Assembly (NCBI GenBank): GCA_013396525.1
Contig: VWYX01000219.1
Span: forward strand, 372,001 to 436,000
Source of the DNA: Chaetorhynchus papuensis
Lineage: Eukaryota > Chordata > Aves > Passeriformes > Rhipiduridae
Length of the DNA stretch: 64,000 nucleotides
Direction: 5' to 3'
The stretch's first letter is position 1; each line of letters begins with the position of its first letter. The notes beneath the pieces are model-generated. The model ran no database searches and was not told the origin of the DNA. It saw only the letters and a program-made list of their open reading frames with translations. Below, piece by piece: positions 1 to 14,559 of the stretch. Position numbers and translations under genes: made by a program.

Positions 1-1694
1 TGCCAGTTAATTGGACATCTATTATTTCATGATTTCAGCAGGAAACACAGCCTGAGTGATGACTTTGGTACCCAGCCCAGTGCTACTGTGCACTTTCTGA
101 GCCCTGAATTGTGGAAACGCTTCCAGTTGCTCTCTGCTCCTTCTCCAAGTGTGAATTGTCAGTGCTGCTTTGGTGACACTTTCTAGGGACAGTAGGTCTG
201 TGACATGTTCCTCCAGCAGGCAGCTCTAAGGAGCCCATGATGTTCAGGGCCCTGCAAGGATGGAGGCAGCTCCTCCTTCCCCATCTCCTGCTCCTTTCCT
301 TTCCCTGCCTGGGCACCAGTTTGGCTGCTCCCTCGAGGACATGGGGGCAGCTGGAGGACAGAGCCACACACCACGAGCAGGGATGTGGCAGCCCAGGGCC
401 AGTCCCTAATGCCCAGTTCTCTCTGCCAGATTTTTTCAGACAGTTCTACCTAGAAACTGTGGTGGAAACAGCTTATTTTAAGCTGATACAATTTCTTTTT
501 TTTTTTTCCTGGCAAGATCCTGATTTTGTAAACAAGTTTATTTACCCTTCCTGCCCAGCTCTGGGGTTATCCACCCACTGACCAGAGCCTGAGCATGGTT
601 ATAGCTGCCTGCCCGGATGCTTGCGATGAATTGTTTGCTGACAAACTTCAGACCTGCAATTACTCAGAGAAATTATTCAGCAAATAGTTTTGAATAATGA
701 ACCCCTTTGAGAAATTTGAGTTGTTTTGCAGGCAGATTCCAGACAGAGAACATGCTCAGGAAGCCGTAGCTTTCAGCACATTTTCCCCTCTGTTTGCCAG
801 GCTGCGGAGTTGGCAAAGCATCCCTTTCTGATACCTTCATGTAGGATTAAAGTGCTCCACCAGACTCATGTGATGCAGGCTGAGTGTGCCCCCTGCTCTG
901 ACACAGCTCAGGCACTCTGGGCCCCCAAATCCCCCCACATCTCCTCCTTGATGGTGGTCTCAGTTGCTTTTTGCTTCCAGCCCAGCTTCCCTGGAGCAAG
1001 GCAGCAGGGACGTCTGCATCCATACATGTTACAAGCAGTGCAAAGTATCAGGGTTTGCAGAGCTGGACCCTGCCTGGTGTCACCCATTTTGGCCAGTATT
1101 GCTGCTTTGATCTGCAAAATCAGCACCCTAAACTGCTGCAGGGCCTTCGAGCCACGGGGCTGTGGAAAAGCAGAGTCAGGAGAGGTCCCTGTGAGAATTC
1201 ACATCCTGAGAGCTACAAGAAGAGGAAAAAAGCAGCTTTTGAGGTCAAGTATCTGTAGGTTTGTTCCAGACCCCACCTGCCAGCGAAGCCCAGTGAAGGA
1301 TGTTTCACAGCTGGGGAAGGAGAGCTTTTGGCAGGGAAGGCCAAAATGAGTGACACCGCTTTACAGCTGAGTCTCTCAGTCCCTGAGTCCCACCAAGGGG
1401 CTGATCACTGTGGAATAAAAAGATGGCACTTGCCAGCAGGGAATCATGAGGGCAAGGAGCTGAGGGCTTGGCTCTTTGCTGGGCAAGTGGCTTCCAGTCA
1501 CCTGCTCTGGACTCTGCCAAAACAGTGAATGATAGAGGGCAGAACCTGGCAAGTAAAGGGCACAGGATTCCAGCCCCTCAAGGATTCACCTCAGTGAATG
1601 CAACATCTGCACCTTTTCCACCATGAAGGGGACATGAGGGGAGGAGAGGGGAGAGTCAGGGCGTGGAGAGGTGTGGGGGAACCACGTTGCCAAA
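1..1694. other. Intergenic, no feature supported
   Basis: Contains a T12 run near 496-507 and otherwise unremarkable mixed sequence. An open frame starting at 237 has a hydrophobic start but no recognisable domain. If gene order follows mammals, the gene to the left outside the window would be CHST12. Confidence 0.6.
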
Positions 1695-1870
1695 ATGGTT
1701 GGCAGAGGTTGCCCAGAGAGGCTGTGGATGCCCATCCATGGGAATGTTCAAGGACAGATGGTGCCCTGAGCAACCTGATCTGGCGTGTGGCACCCTCCCC
1801 ATGGCAGGGGGATTGGAACTAGACGATATTTAAGGTCCTTTCCAACCCGAACCAGTCTATGATTCTATGA
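1695..1870 (+). mobile_element. CR1 LINE, truncated 3' end
   Basis: The stretch from GGTTGCCCAGAGAGGCTGTGG through GGATTGGAACTAGACGATAT and CCTTTCCAACC to the tail TCTATGATTCTATGA matches the 3' end of avian CR1 retrotransposons. It is 5' truncated with no coding remnant. The left border is approximate. Confidence 0.9.
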
Positions 1871-3053
1871 AATGGCCTGTTCTTCGTTTTGGAGCTGCCA
1901 GAGGGGGAGGATGGCAGCGCTGCCAGGGCTGAGGGCTTGAGACATCCGCGGGCCACGTGCTGCACGTTCACTTGACCCGTGCCTGTCGCAAGGAGCCAGC
2001 GCATCTCTGCAAACAGAAGTGGCTGTGCCCTCACCGGGGCCGGTGTTTGCATATTTGAAGCTCTCTGGCCACAATCTGTCAGCGGGAGAGCAGCAGAGGA
2101 GGAAACAGCTTCAGACGCTTGTACGTAAATGCTTCTGCCCAAAGGTAGGACAGGAATACAAATCACCTCCTCTCTCCCTCTCTCTCTTCTGGGCTCTGTG
2201 CTCTTACATTTGCAACTTCTGCATATTCAGATGCGTTTGAAACACTCGGCAAAGCTCCCGCAGCCCCTTCCTAAGGAGCCGTGGTGGGGAATTCCCTTTC
2301 CCGGGATGTTTTGCCACCTAGTGCCCAGCTGGGAAATCTCATCTGTCTGCGCCTTGGGGAGGCAAAAGCACCAGGAATTACTTTCTTTGGGAGAACATAA
2401 ATGTTTTAGGAGGACAAAGTGATGCAGGAGCCTAGATTTAGGTACTTTGGCGGGTCAGACTCATGGGTAGCCAGCAGTGCATACCGGTATCTCATTTCGG
2501 ACAATAGGCTTCAGATTCTAGAATTGTTCCACTGCTGTCATTCCTGTTGCACCTCTGAAAAGGTGATGCTGGAAAGAGTGAAGAAAGGGCAGGAGCAAAG
2601 AGCTGCTGACCTCTGGGATGAGTATCACAAAGGGCAGTAGAGTTGGATGTGAAGAGAAAGGACAGGGATGATCCAGAAGAAAATCAGGCGAGAAAACAAG
2701 TTTCACCAGTCACCTGTTGGGGTCTGTCTCGGTTCTCTCACCCTTCAGAGAGCAGCTTGCTCCTGCTGTCCAAGTGTTTTGTAGATTTGGAGCTGCTGGC
2801 AGAGCTGAAGCTCTGAAGAAGGAGCCCTCTGCCTTGTTTCCAGCTGGCTGAGAGCACATCTCACTGCTGTCCTCCTGCTCAGGAGCTGCTTGGAGAGATG
2901 CTGGTGATGGACAGGACAAGTCTGTGCATAGCAGCCTGAAGGTTTGTCAAATAGCAAGGGAACAATGACACTACTGACCCAGAGCCCAGAGTAAACTCCC
3001 TGTGTGCCTGGAAGCCAAATAGCATCAGCTGGGAGGTCGGACCCACGATGGGT

Positions 3054-3072
3054 TCTGTCTGTCTGTCTGTCT
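3054..3072. repeat. (TCTG)n microsatellite
   Basis: Four TCTG units plus TCT. Confidence 0.9.
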
Positions 3073-6000
3073 CTCATTGCTATGACAGGTTGCTGATGAT
3101 GAAGAAATGCCAGTTTGGTGGAGAAGGGTGAGAAGGCAGAGATGAAGCTGAAGAATCCCAGGTTAAGCAAAGCCTGCAGAGCATCCTGTTTATCTGTTAG
3201 TCAGTGTGCCAGCTCTCACGTGCCCTGCGGACAGGGGATGCAGCAATTTCTGGCATGGGGGTTTGGCATCTCTCACATCACCAGGTTTCACTGGGAAAGG
3301 GAGACTTGGAGAGCCACTGTCAGAGGAGAGTTCCTGCTGCTATCAGGGGCAGCCTTAAAACAGCGCTTGGAAACTGAGGAGAACAAACAAGCAGTGTCTG
3401 GGCAATGACTTGGTGCTTTTTGTAGCCAGGAGCTGACTTAGGAGAGGAAGTCCTGCCCTGAAGAATCCTATCACAAACATCCTACCTGCATCTGGAGGGT
3501 GCTCTGGAGAGACAGGCACCCAGGCTGGGTGTTTTGCCATCTCAGGGGCTGGTCTGCCCAACTCTGCCTTCAGTCAGCATCGTCATGGTATCGAGCACCG
3601 AGGCTGGTTCAGCAGCAAGGACAGGCAACTGTGTCCACGTCCTTCTGTCACTTTGTATTTGTGCTGCCAAGTAATCGGGCGTTGCGTGCACCCGATGTGA
3701 CCAAGCACTCTGAGCTCACAAGGATCAGATTTTCAAAGCTATCAGACTCCTAAATATGCCAATAGGTGACTAATGGCTTCTAAGTGGACTATGCTCTAAG
3801 AACCCTGAGACACACAAAGGGGCTGAGATAAGACAGGAGAGGGATGAGGCTTTGTATCATTTTAAAAAAAGCTGCAACTCTCAAGTGTTTTGAAAGAATG
3901 TGTCTAATGTTTAATATTAATTTCTAATGAAAAGAAAAACATGAAAGAAATGCCTTAAATATTTCAATGACTTTATCGATTGGTATTATAAAGTATGTAT
4001 TACTAAACCTTGTTCTGTTGTGGTTCTGCAGCAACTGATAAACAGCATCTTCAGCAAGTGTTCTCATAAGTTGGGTTTTTTTTATATTCCCCTAGTTTGT
4101 GAAGTGCAGCTCTGTGGAGCTCAGCTTACCCCTGTCTATTTATCTGAAGAACAAAGCACCAAAATATCACCGTAGCAGATACACGAATCGTCTCAAATAA
4201 TATCCTTCTGATGGGCTTAAAAATAGAAATAAATCACCGCAAAACACAGTCATCATCAATGGCTGGAACAAAAATAGGACCAGAGCTACATGCTTTTTAA
4301 AAAAATTACTATTCAAGTTTAAAGGTCGTCAAAAATCCAGTTTTGCTGTTTGCTTTAAAAGCTCAGGTATCAGAGGAGTCTTGGTCAGAGCAGAGATAAA
4401 GCCTAAAGCTGATGTAATTAACAATATCCGTGTCTCTGACCTGTGACCGACACCAAACTGGAGCATGAGGAAGAAACTGCAGTTCCAAATCACGGTGAAG
4501 TCAGCAGAAAATCTTTTCCAGATTGTTTTTATCTCCAGCTGGGGAATGTGGTGAAATTTAGAATTCCCTCATGCCTCACAAGGATTGGTGGTTGAAGTAG
4601 CTGGTCTATAAATAATTTAAGTTCCATTTATATGGGATGAAGATTCCAGTATCTCACCAGGTCATCATAAAGACAATCAACAGCTCCTATTCTGTTACAT
4701 CACAATTCCCTGTGGAAATCCCCATTTTTTTGTCCTTGAGAGATGGTGTTGAAGACTTGATGTGAGCAGGCGTGGGATGCAGGGCAGAGATTCTGCTGAG
4801 GCATCAAGTAGGCTTCAAAGCTGCGTCCTAAAAAAACCAAACCTCTCAATTTGCCTGTGCCTGGGATATGTTACAGAAGCAAGGGAATGAAATTAAATGG
4901 TCTTTATAGAGCCCAGAGAGTCAATAATTTTAATGCTGCATTGTTTTCAAGCTGGTTTTTAATTTGTCATTACTCTTTAAATGGGTTTGCTTACGGAATG
5001 GTGGAATTCAGGTAAGGGCTAGGAATCCTGGGCTGTTTCCTACAGAGCTGCAACAAGACAAATCACAGTGAACCACCATTTCAGATATCCCAGAACTCAC
5101 TCTCAGGCAACTGGAGTGTCTCTAGTGCACAGTGACACCCCCAGCTCTCATCAAAACCATCAAAGCTTTCAGTAGGTCTGATGAGATATCACATTGCAGC
5201 AGCAGACCCAGGAAAATGCATGATTTCTATTAATTTTATATCGTCTTAAGGATCTCTGGGCCAACTGTGTCATGGAGAAGTGTATTATTTCTCCAAGAGC
5301 TGTGGAATCCATGGTGGTGGAGATTGAAGCCGGGTAATCACGTGCTCCAGGCACGTACCTGAGAACAGTCTTGTGAAAAACTTGGATTAGTGTTAAGCAA
5401 TTTAACAGAGGGCAATGCCAAACTGGCACCGTCTTCTTACAATTGCTCATGACTTTGTCTCACTCAGTGACCAGCACAGAATGTAGTTCTCTAGGAACAA
5501 GGTGCGAGAGTTTGGGAAATCTTTATACAACCTATGGAAATTGGAAGGGAAAGATGGAGAACGTGAACTCTTTGTGTGGATGCTCAGAGGTCTGCTGCTG
5601 TTGAAGGAAGGTGCTTTAAAGAGAGCTGAGGCGATCTCAGTGAGTGCTTGGGAGATCGGGGCTTGGGAGGAGGAGTTTTATGGGAAATCCACGCCCAAGC
5701 TGCCCTTGGGGATGTGGGGCAGCACGGCATGGGAGGCCACCCCCCATGGCGTGGTGGAGGGGCTGGGGGCTTTCCTGTGTGCCAAGGATGGGCCAGCAAA
5801 GAGCACAAGGATGAGTCACTTGTGTGAAGTACCTTCACCCTTTGTGAAGGCAGTGTAGGCTTGAATTCAAACCCTTCTTCTGAGCTGGCTCCACACCCTG
5901 CCCTGTCTGTGTCGATTGAAAGCGAGAGAGTTCAAAACCAGTTACTTACCGTTTCTCTTTGGATGCTCTCTTAGGTTTATATTTCTTGGATGAGGGAGGA

Positions 6001-7048
6001 GAAATGGGCACGTAGAATTTCCTCGTTGAAATCTAGCATGGGATTCGTGTGTCCTCACCAGAATGATAATGCAGGTCTCCTACTTTGCTATTTCCTTTGA
6101 AGATTACAGGAAAAGGGAACCTGTGGAAATGGCTTTTTCTGGGTTTTACAGGTGCTTTTGCACATCCTACACCCTGACCTTGTCCCTCATCACACCCTGA
6201 CCTTGTTCTGCTCTCTCGTGTCTGCTGGACACAGCAAATGACTCCGACTCCAGTTCCTCCGTGTCTCAGCTGTTTCTGTGACACCCAGCAGATGGTGCCA
6301 CCAAGTAGCACGTTTACATGAGAAGTTTCTTATCGGAGGTGTTTTAAGGTGTTTACTTCAATCACTGCACATGTCTTAGGATCCAGCAGAATTCCTTCCT
6401 TCCCCCATTACAAAGAATTTTTCCCCCAGGCTTTGGATATTGTCCCAGAAAACACTTATACTTTAATTTTTCCCTATTTTCATCATGCCCTCTAATTAGC
6501 AGCATTCTTACTGTACGAATATTTAGAAAAAAAATAAGCCTAAGCTGTGATAATTCATTTTTGAATTTATAATTTCCCTGGGTTTTCATGTTCTTTGAGC
6601 AAAATTCAGTGCTCAAAGAAAATTTTTTATTGGGACAGAATCTATTGTTAGAGAGCTCCTGAGAAACAAGTGGCTCTGGTAAGAAAGGAGTGAGTGAGTG
6701 CTCAGCACCCTCGGTCACGTCTTGAGAATCTCTTATCTCTTTTCAGCCCCCTCAGCAGCACATTTGCAAGTGAGAGATCGGTGGATGGTTCTGTCCCTGG
6801 CCAGGCTGGAGGTTTTAGTAACTCATTTCTTGTAACCAGAGCTGGCAGCAAAGGAACAAATGGTGAGCTCCATTTCCATCTTAGATGTCTTCTGCTGCAC
6901 CAGCCCCCAAATGAGAATCCCTCTTGTGTAGCACAAACGCTTTGATAATTCAGGCTGTCAACTTGTCTGCAAAAGCCAGAAAAAGAGATATGAGAGAAGG
7001 CTCCCTTTTGGGTAAAAGGCAATACTTAATTCCTGATCCTTTGTTTGC

Positions 7049-7070
7049 TTTTTTTTTTTGTTGTTGTTGG
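7049..7070. repeat. Poly-T plus (TTG)n
   Basis: Eleven T residues followed by GTTG repeats. Confidence 0.85.
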
Positions 7071-10000
7071 AAGTTTCACCTGTGGAGCATTTGGTTTCCA
7101 GTGTCTCAAAGCGTGGCTTTCCTTTTGCAGGCTGTTTAAATATTTACCTTCTCTGCCCTTCTCATCCCACCACACTTCAAACCAGAGAAGGGGACATTTA
7201 TCCACATGCAGCCTGGAAGATGCTCTGTCTGAGGGAGTAACAAATATCTGCTGTTTAATAAAGACTGGAGTTTTCAGTCTTTGAGAACATGTATTACAGC
7301 CTCAATTTGGAATAGGTGATGAGGTGATTACTAAACCCTGGTTGCCATGGGGAAAGGGAGGAGGGTGATTGCTTTTTGATGGAAGAAAGTAAGAGGCACC
7401 AACAGTAACTTACTGCTAATACACACTCGAGGTGCACTTGGCATCAATGCATCTGGTGGGGAGCAGCAGTCAATCTTACTAATGTCTGAGGAGTCAGCTT
7501 TAGCAGCACCAGTTATTGATGCAGAAGGTCAGCTTTTTGTGACGGGTCATTCCCTGCAACCTCCCTCGGGTTTGGTGTGACTGTGGGAGTGACTCCCGCA
7601 AGGGCGGCTGATTGAATTTGTGAGCGGTTCAGGGGTACTCACAAATCAAGCAGACATTGGCCACCTACAAAGAGGAGTAAAGCATCGGTACGAAACGAGA
7701 TCTGGAGGCTGAGGGATTCTTAACAAGGCAGATTATTGTGCTGGTGTGCTGGAGAGCAGCTCCTGCCTTGAAATTCCAGGGGCTTCGAAGGAAAGCTGTG
7801 CAACGCTGGGGGTGCGAGGATGCCCCAGCTGAGCGGTGCGTGCCAGAGGGTTTGTGTCTGTGTTTTGGTGCTTGGAGCACGAGGAAGAGATTGGCTCCTT
7901 GATTAGATACGACAGGCTGGACTCTTCCCAGCCTGGATAAAGCTGCAGTAATCCCTCCCCAGGAAAAACAGTCAGACAAGGGGAATATGAGAAGGGAGTG
8001 AGACTCTGGCAGAGCAGAGGTTGATTTCCATCACTTTGGATATCACTTTGATGCAGACCCCACGGGCTCCACGGCTGCTGGTGGCTGTGATAGCCTCAGC
8101 CACCACCTCACAGCCCTTGGGGAGGCATCCTGGCTCTGGCACCTTCCCAGGGCACAGCTTGCTCTGGGAAAGCAACACCAAACTGGCTGAGATGGGGCTG
8201 AGCATGTCTTCAGGAGAGTGACAGAGGAGGGGCTGGAGCAGGTGGTGGCTGCTCTGTCTGCTGGTGCTGAGAAGCTCTGAGCACCTTCACCCTTTCCTAC
8301 CCACCTCTCCTGTATAGTGTGGTTGAGGGCTGCTCTGGGTGTCTTGTTTCTCTCTGAAAACGGGGAATGTTTTGGGTGTAACTATTGAAAATGTGGTTTA
8401 AGCTCTGCCTTCTGCACCACTTGTCCCCCAGCATTTCTGAGGGGGTTCCTGCACTACACACATGTAGCAAACCAGCCTGTTTTCCCTGGGTCACTGTGGA
8501 TTTTCCACTTTGCTCTTTCTGTCTTCTTGGGGCTTTCCACGTTGGAAACAGCTCCCAAATAGCCAGAGTCTTTGGAATGACACTTCTCTTATCATCATCC
8601 TTAATGATCAGACAGTGGTGGAGACGCATCACTGTAATTGTGTTTGTCTCCTTCACTGGCTTTTCCCTGTAAATTTGTTCCTTGCATTTGTTTCTGGATG
8701 GCAGATGTGTTAATGGCTGGGCAGTTTAATGTGTTTATCTTTTGTGTGCTGTATGTTTTGGATATAGAAGCAGTGAGAAGAGATAAGCGTGAAGAAACCA
8801 CTTCTGCATTAATGCCACCAATTCTGACATTATAAATATATATGAGAGAGTTCCCGTGATTATAGTTTAATGTTTTGTTTAATGCATTGGGTCTCTGGGG
8901 ACAAAACAAGAGAAAACCTCATTTGTATAATTTAAATGGCTAGCAATAAAAATAGGAGCAAAGAGAGGACCAATTAAATAGCCATGCTTTCAAACACACA
9001 CAGATCCCATTCCCTTTGAAGGTCCAGTCCCTGCAATGGAGCCTGTGTGGCTCCAGCCCCTTCTTTCCTGGACAGAAGCCATGGGCTGTGGAGCTTGTGG
9101 CATCAGGCTCCTGGCACCTCCTTGGGGATGGCAGGACTGGGGGAAGCCAAATCTCAGCTCATGTGATGTTACAAGCAGGGCATGGGGATCATTTTCCACT
9201 TGAGAGGCAATGGAAAGGACAGCAGGGACTGCCAAGAGCAGTTGTCCTCCCCTTCCCCTGGTCCCAGCAGACCATCCCATAGTAAGAGGCAAGGCATATA
9301 AAATAAGACAAATTTGTGCAGTCCCTCTGTTGGTTGTTTGGTTCTCAAGCAGCTCCTCCCAGCAGAAGTGCTCACCTATGGTTAGTTAATTCAGGTACTT
9401 CCTTGCTACTCCACAGTCTGTGTTGTTTTCAGCTCCATCTGTGTCCAGCTCTTTGTTCAGGGTTGCACTCCATCATCCCACCCCTTTATCTGCAGATTTC
9501 TCTTATCCAGCACAGCATGCCAAGGAACAAAAATTATAATTCCTAGCTTTTCTCACAGCTGAGAAAAGGACTTGGGAAAAAAAAAGCCCCAACAAACCTC
9601 ACAACAATGATGTATCAAAACATTTCCCATGGGCAAAGGCTGCTGGACCAAACATGCTGAAGCTTATCAGCACAAATGAAACACTGCTTTTCTCTTTCCC
9701 ACTCCTTTTGAGTTCCCTCACCAGTGCTGCACATCTCTGCTCCCACAGGGCAGGATACAGACCTTCATCAGAAAGTGCCATGCCCTGAGAGTTTCTTCCA
9801 GTCACTTCTAATTGCCAGCATGAGAGGATTCCATGGGTTATGGCCCTTATTTCTGTGCTACAAGAGCAGGCAGCAAACATTGCCTCTGGTTTAGCAGCTT
9901 CAAGTCTGCAGATAAGAAATTTAAAGGTCTTGCTGTCCGCTGGTGTAGTACCTTTGCAGCCAAGCCAGCCTGGAGCGAGGAGCATTCCACGTGTCCTGGC

Positions 10001-12312
10001 AGTGCCTCTCTTGGCTTCCCTTGGCTGTGGGTATGGAGGAAGGGGAGCTGCTCCATTACCACTTTCAGACCCCCACATCTGTCACTGCCTCCCTGTTTTC
10101 CCAAGTTTTGCTTTTTTGCTTGATGGAGCAAAAGACTGGGAAAGAGTTGTTTGCTGTTTCTAGGAGTTCTGGCTTCCAGTTCTGTCACTGAGCCTTGCAG
10201 AAAAGCTTTGCTGTTTCCATGACAAATCTGGCAGCTTTCTGGCTTCTGGGCTGTCATGCCTGGACTTCAGGAAGAGAATTAAGGAGATGAGATCAAAAAG
10301 AGTGTTTTGTTATTTGAGAGCAAAGACTTTCCCATCCTACTCAGTCTTCCCACGTTGTGCTTGCAGATGCAGAAAAGTGGCTGCTGTAGGTGTTTTCCTT
10401 CCAGGATGTGTGTCTGTAGATCCATTTGAATCCCCACAGTTGGTCCTGTGTGACCTGGTCTCAGTTAAGCCATGAATTTTCATTCACAGCCTGTGATCAC
10501 ACAAATATTCACCAACTTTTGGAGGGACCACGCTGTTCTAAACCTGATATGCCTACACTGTTATTGGAAAGTGTATTCATATGTAAGCATTCCTTATTTC
10601 TGAAGTCTATAGGAAAAGCCCATAAAGGTGGATTGCTATTTATTCTTCATTATCTGAATTTTTGCAGTAAGAAGCTGCACATCATCAGGACTGTGTCACT
10701 CCCAGCAAAAGGCAGCCTCAGGAAGGGGCTTAAAATCTCTCCCACCAAATTGCTGGAGGACTCCCTGGAGGACACAGTTGCCCATTTTGGCCCCTGACAG
10801 TCTGTGTGGAGCAAGCAGATGGCCAAAAAATATCTAGCCTCGAGACCTGAGGGTAATGAAAGCATTAGCGAGAATTTCACCTTTCCGCAGGGAGAGAAAA
10901 GAACACATTGCCGCTCAGACCTCTTGGAAAGAGCTAATGCGGTATTTATTTCAGATATAAATTTGACTGTATAAAAATGACACCTTTGTGCTCAGCCTGT
11001 GGTGCCAGGTCCAGCTCTCACTTGTAAATTAGGAGTAGATCCATTAGGGCTGTGGAGTTACAGCAGCTGGTGTGACAGCAGCCTCACCTTGGCAGTATTT
11101 CACTCACTGTGCGCTTCACTCTAATCTCCCGCGGGTGTGAATCAGAAGAAACTCTGCTGAAGCCGACAGTGGTGGAGAGGGAATGAAAGAGAAGCAGGAT
11201 CTGCATGTTTTTGGGGAGCAAGGAGCCTGGGCACTCTCTCCTCCCGCAGAGGAGCAGCATCCCCACTGCCTCGCTGGGCAGTCAGAGCCGTGCTGGAGAG
11301 GTGACATCAAAAATGCTTTTGCACAAACTCTTGATCGCTGTCTCGTGCTGCTGCGTGGATGCGCCTCTGCACCTCCTGCCTCGTGTTCCAGGTCACCACG
11401 TGGATCCCTCAGGGCTGGCTGTCCCCCCAGATTCTGTTTCCCTTCCCACTCTCTGCCAGGGGCTGTGTTGTGTCGTTGGCTCCTGCAGGAGAGCTTCCCA
11501 CCTTCGTGGAAGCTTAATGAGCCAGCCCACCCCAAATACCAATCCGTACCGATTGTGCAGGAACTCAGTGTTTGCTCCCGTGCTACCAGAGCCCAGAAGA
11601 ACAGTCTGACAAAGCAGAACTGCTGGATGAAGCCTTAGGAATCCCAGGTTCAGTTCTCAGCCGAGGGAGGCAATTAAGGAGGTGACCGAGTCACAGTTCC
11701 TCAGCAATTATGCCACATCTCAGGTGCAGGTGCCGCTTACCTGCTGCTGGTTGTGCACAGTCATGCTGGAAAAGGTCTTCCTCCAGGCATGTGACTTGGT
11801 GAGATCCTTGGGCTGCCTCTGGTACTGATTACAGCAGATTTAATAGTGTTATTAGTTTAGCCAGTGAGACCTTTATCAGAAGAGATTAGCAGGTGGAAGA
11901 GAGCTTTAATATCCTTGGCAGATCTATTTCTCCCGCAGTAATTGCCTTAAGATGGTTTTATTTCACTGTCTGGACTTTCTCTCCTTCCCCCTTTTATCTT
12001 TTAGCTTATTTCCCGAATGTTTTGCCACATTTTCCTTCCTTACACTAAGAAATAGCAGCTCACGACTTGTGAGCACCGGGTAATGGGATACATCTGCCTG
12101 AAGACTCATTCATAAAGCCCTTTAATTCAGCAGCTCCATTCTTGTGGTGAATGGCTGAGGACAGGAAAGCGGGGGTTGACTGAAAACACCTCAAGTGGAA
12201 CATGAAGAAAGGCAGAGACTCTGCAGCACCTGGGGCAGCAGCCTGCACACCCAGGGATGCTGGTGCTTTGTGCTTGGAGGTGCTTGGCCAGCCACAGAAG
12301 AGCCACCTCTGG

Positions 12313-12342
12313 CAGGGGCAGGGGCAGGGGCAGGGGCAGGGG
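12313..12342. repeat. (CAGGGG)5 hexanucleotide repeat
   Basis: Five perfect CAGGGG units. The Pro-Cys and Gly-Gln runs in nearby frames derive from it and do not indicate a gene. Confidence 0.95.
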
Positions 12343-14559
12343 GAGGCCACTACTCACTGCTCTGCAGATTGGCCCCAGAGAGCCTGGCAGAGGGCTGTGG
12401 CTGGGAAATGCCAAGGAATTATTTAAGTTTGGTGATTTTATCCTACAGTGCACACAGCATTTTGTGCTCCTCAGTGCCATAAAACCTCACAGAGACAAGT
12501 GTAAGGCATGTGGGGACAAGTTGTTAATTCCTAGACCTTTCAGGCACAGAAACGCTTCATGTGTATTTTTAAAAAATAAATTATCCTTGGATAATTCACC
12601 CACCCCCCAGTGTGCAACATAAACCAGTTGTCTTAGAGTGCAACGAGTTAAGAAGGAAAAGGTTGAGCGTAGAAAACATTTAAAATCAAAGGTCACATTG
12701 CAGCTCCATGAGACTTCCCCTTCTCCCCATGGGGTGAGGATAATCACAAGGTAATCAGTGCCCCCTGCTCTGGCAGTCCTGAGCCAGCTCCTCACCACTG
12801 CACTCCGGGCATTGATTTCTTCTAGGGGCGTCTTGCAATCAGCAAGAGACACCAAACAGGAACACTCTGGTGTAGATTCCTCACGAGGAAAAACGTTCTC
12901 TGCAAGTGCTGCATCCATCTTTTTTGCTGAAATATTTAAAAATATTTCCTGGTTGTTTCAAGCGGAGGAGGAAAAAATCCCTGGATCAGGGCAGCCAGGA
13001 GCTTCCTTCAGGGTCCGCCAGAGGAGCCTGGGGGTGGCAGTCTCATGAGGCTGCATTGACTTCGCAGCTGTGTTGTGTCTGTTCTGAGTCTGAGAGCTTT
13101 GCCTAAAGGTGTTTAGCAGGCAGAGAAAGCAACTGCTGCAGTTCCTGTGCCTCTGGGCTGACCTAACCTGTAGTCATTCATCCCCAGAAATTTTGGGAAA
13201 GTCTTAAATACGATCCCTATGCGTGCCAGGCAAGCAGTACTTTCCTGGAGGCCGACTTTCCCAGAGGGCTCCACCAATCTCTTTGGTTGTACCTGCTCAT
13301 AGTTGCTCCTTTATTTGCCCTTCTAGGGGCTGCCAGTGATTTACTTTCATGACAAATATAATCACAAATGGAAACTGAGACGCACTGGTTTCTCCTAGAA
13401 AATTCACACTGATATTTCTCTGATTCTTTACGAGGGCATCACAACGCGCTGGAAACCCAGGCAAGTCCTGCAGCCTCCCTGTTCTTTTAGACACTTCATG
13501 TCAGAGGAGCTCAGGTGTTGCTGTGTGTGGGATGTGCTGTGGTGGAGGGAGTGCAGGAGGAATTATGTTGGGGCTGCTGGTGTTGTGGATAACTTGCCAG
13601 GCAGCTTCCATCCTATTTTGAAGGCCAGAATCTGTAAGAAAAATGTGTAAAATACCAGCAGGCAGGAGTTTCCCTTTGGAGGGCATTCTTCTCTCTGGGA
13701 TGTTGCAGTGAAAGTGCCGACCCCTTGAGAGGGCTGATGAATATTAGAAGAGGGATGGATCTGTTGATTCTGTTGTGTTGCACTGGAGTGGGCGCCGTGC
13801 ACCATCCCCTGGGGCTCCTCAGCTCTCGCTCTGGAAGTGCCTGAGTGAGCATTTCTCAGCCTGCACTGTCAGCATTACCGTGCCCTACCTCCAGGTGACT
13901 GCGTCTTGCAAAGTTTTACCCTTGATCAAATTATTCCAGGTCTGAAATCACCCTCTGCTCTTGCCTCGCTCTTTAACGTGGAGGGTTTTTTCATAGGGAT
14001 GTAAAAACGAGGGTACTGAATAGCTCAAACAATGCTCAGCCCAGCAGCCAGCTCCTGATGATGGCAGGTCCTGGGAAGGAGTAAGAGTGGAAATTACAGG
14101 TTATATACCCAATGTTCTCCAGGTCAGAAGTTTCATCATTGTTTTAAATAGCTGCTGATGGCCTTTTCTGCTGTGAACAGTCCGGTCTCCTTCTGGACAC
14201 TTCTTATTGCTTTTAGCCCTCACCACCTCCTCCTGTGAGCCCACGGTGTGAGAAGAGGTGCTGCTTGCCCTTACACATCCTGTATAATCCTTTCACTGGC
14301 TTCCCCTGAGTATTTTATTATAAGGAACAGTGATTCATCAATCTCCGTACGAGGGCTACGCAGCAGTCGTGATTGCGCGCACCTCGATGATACCTGGTAC
14401 AAAAGATTGTCTCTTTTCCATTTCCCCCGTGGCTCACAGAAAATAAACCTGTCGCATCTTTGAGGCAGTACTGACAGTACGAGAACAGGTCGGGGAATAT
14501 GCCTGAGAGAGTTACTGAGCAGCAGCTGCCTGTGAGGTCCTTGCCACAGCAAATGGATT

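Larger units (their letters stand above)
1871..14559. other. Intergenic, 12.7 kb without a supportable gene
   Basis: No domain-bearing frame on either strand. AT-rich low-CpG stretches at about 3850-5000, 6400-6660 and 8800-8990 look more like regulatory or conserved noncoding DNA than exons, but I cannot test conservation. Simple repeats lie at 3054, 7049 and 12313. The phrase ACACCCTGACCTTGT occurs twice near 6169 and 6192. Confidence 0.6.

Noticed and set aside
237..581. 114-codon frame with a signal-peptide-like start
   Set aside because: The hydrophobic run is a single chance feature; the remainder has no conserved pattern, no cysteine framework and no supporting splice context.
5169..5450. 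93-codon minus-strand frame that looked like a possible retroelement remnant
   Set aside because: No reverse transcriptase, endonuclease or integrase motif and no terminal repeats.
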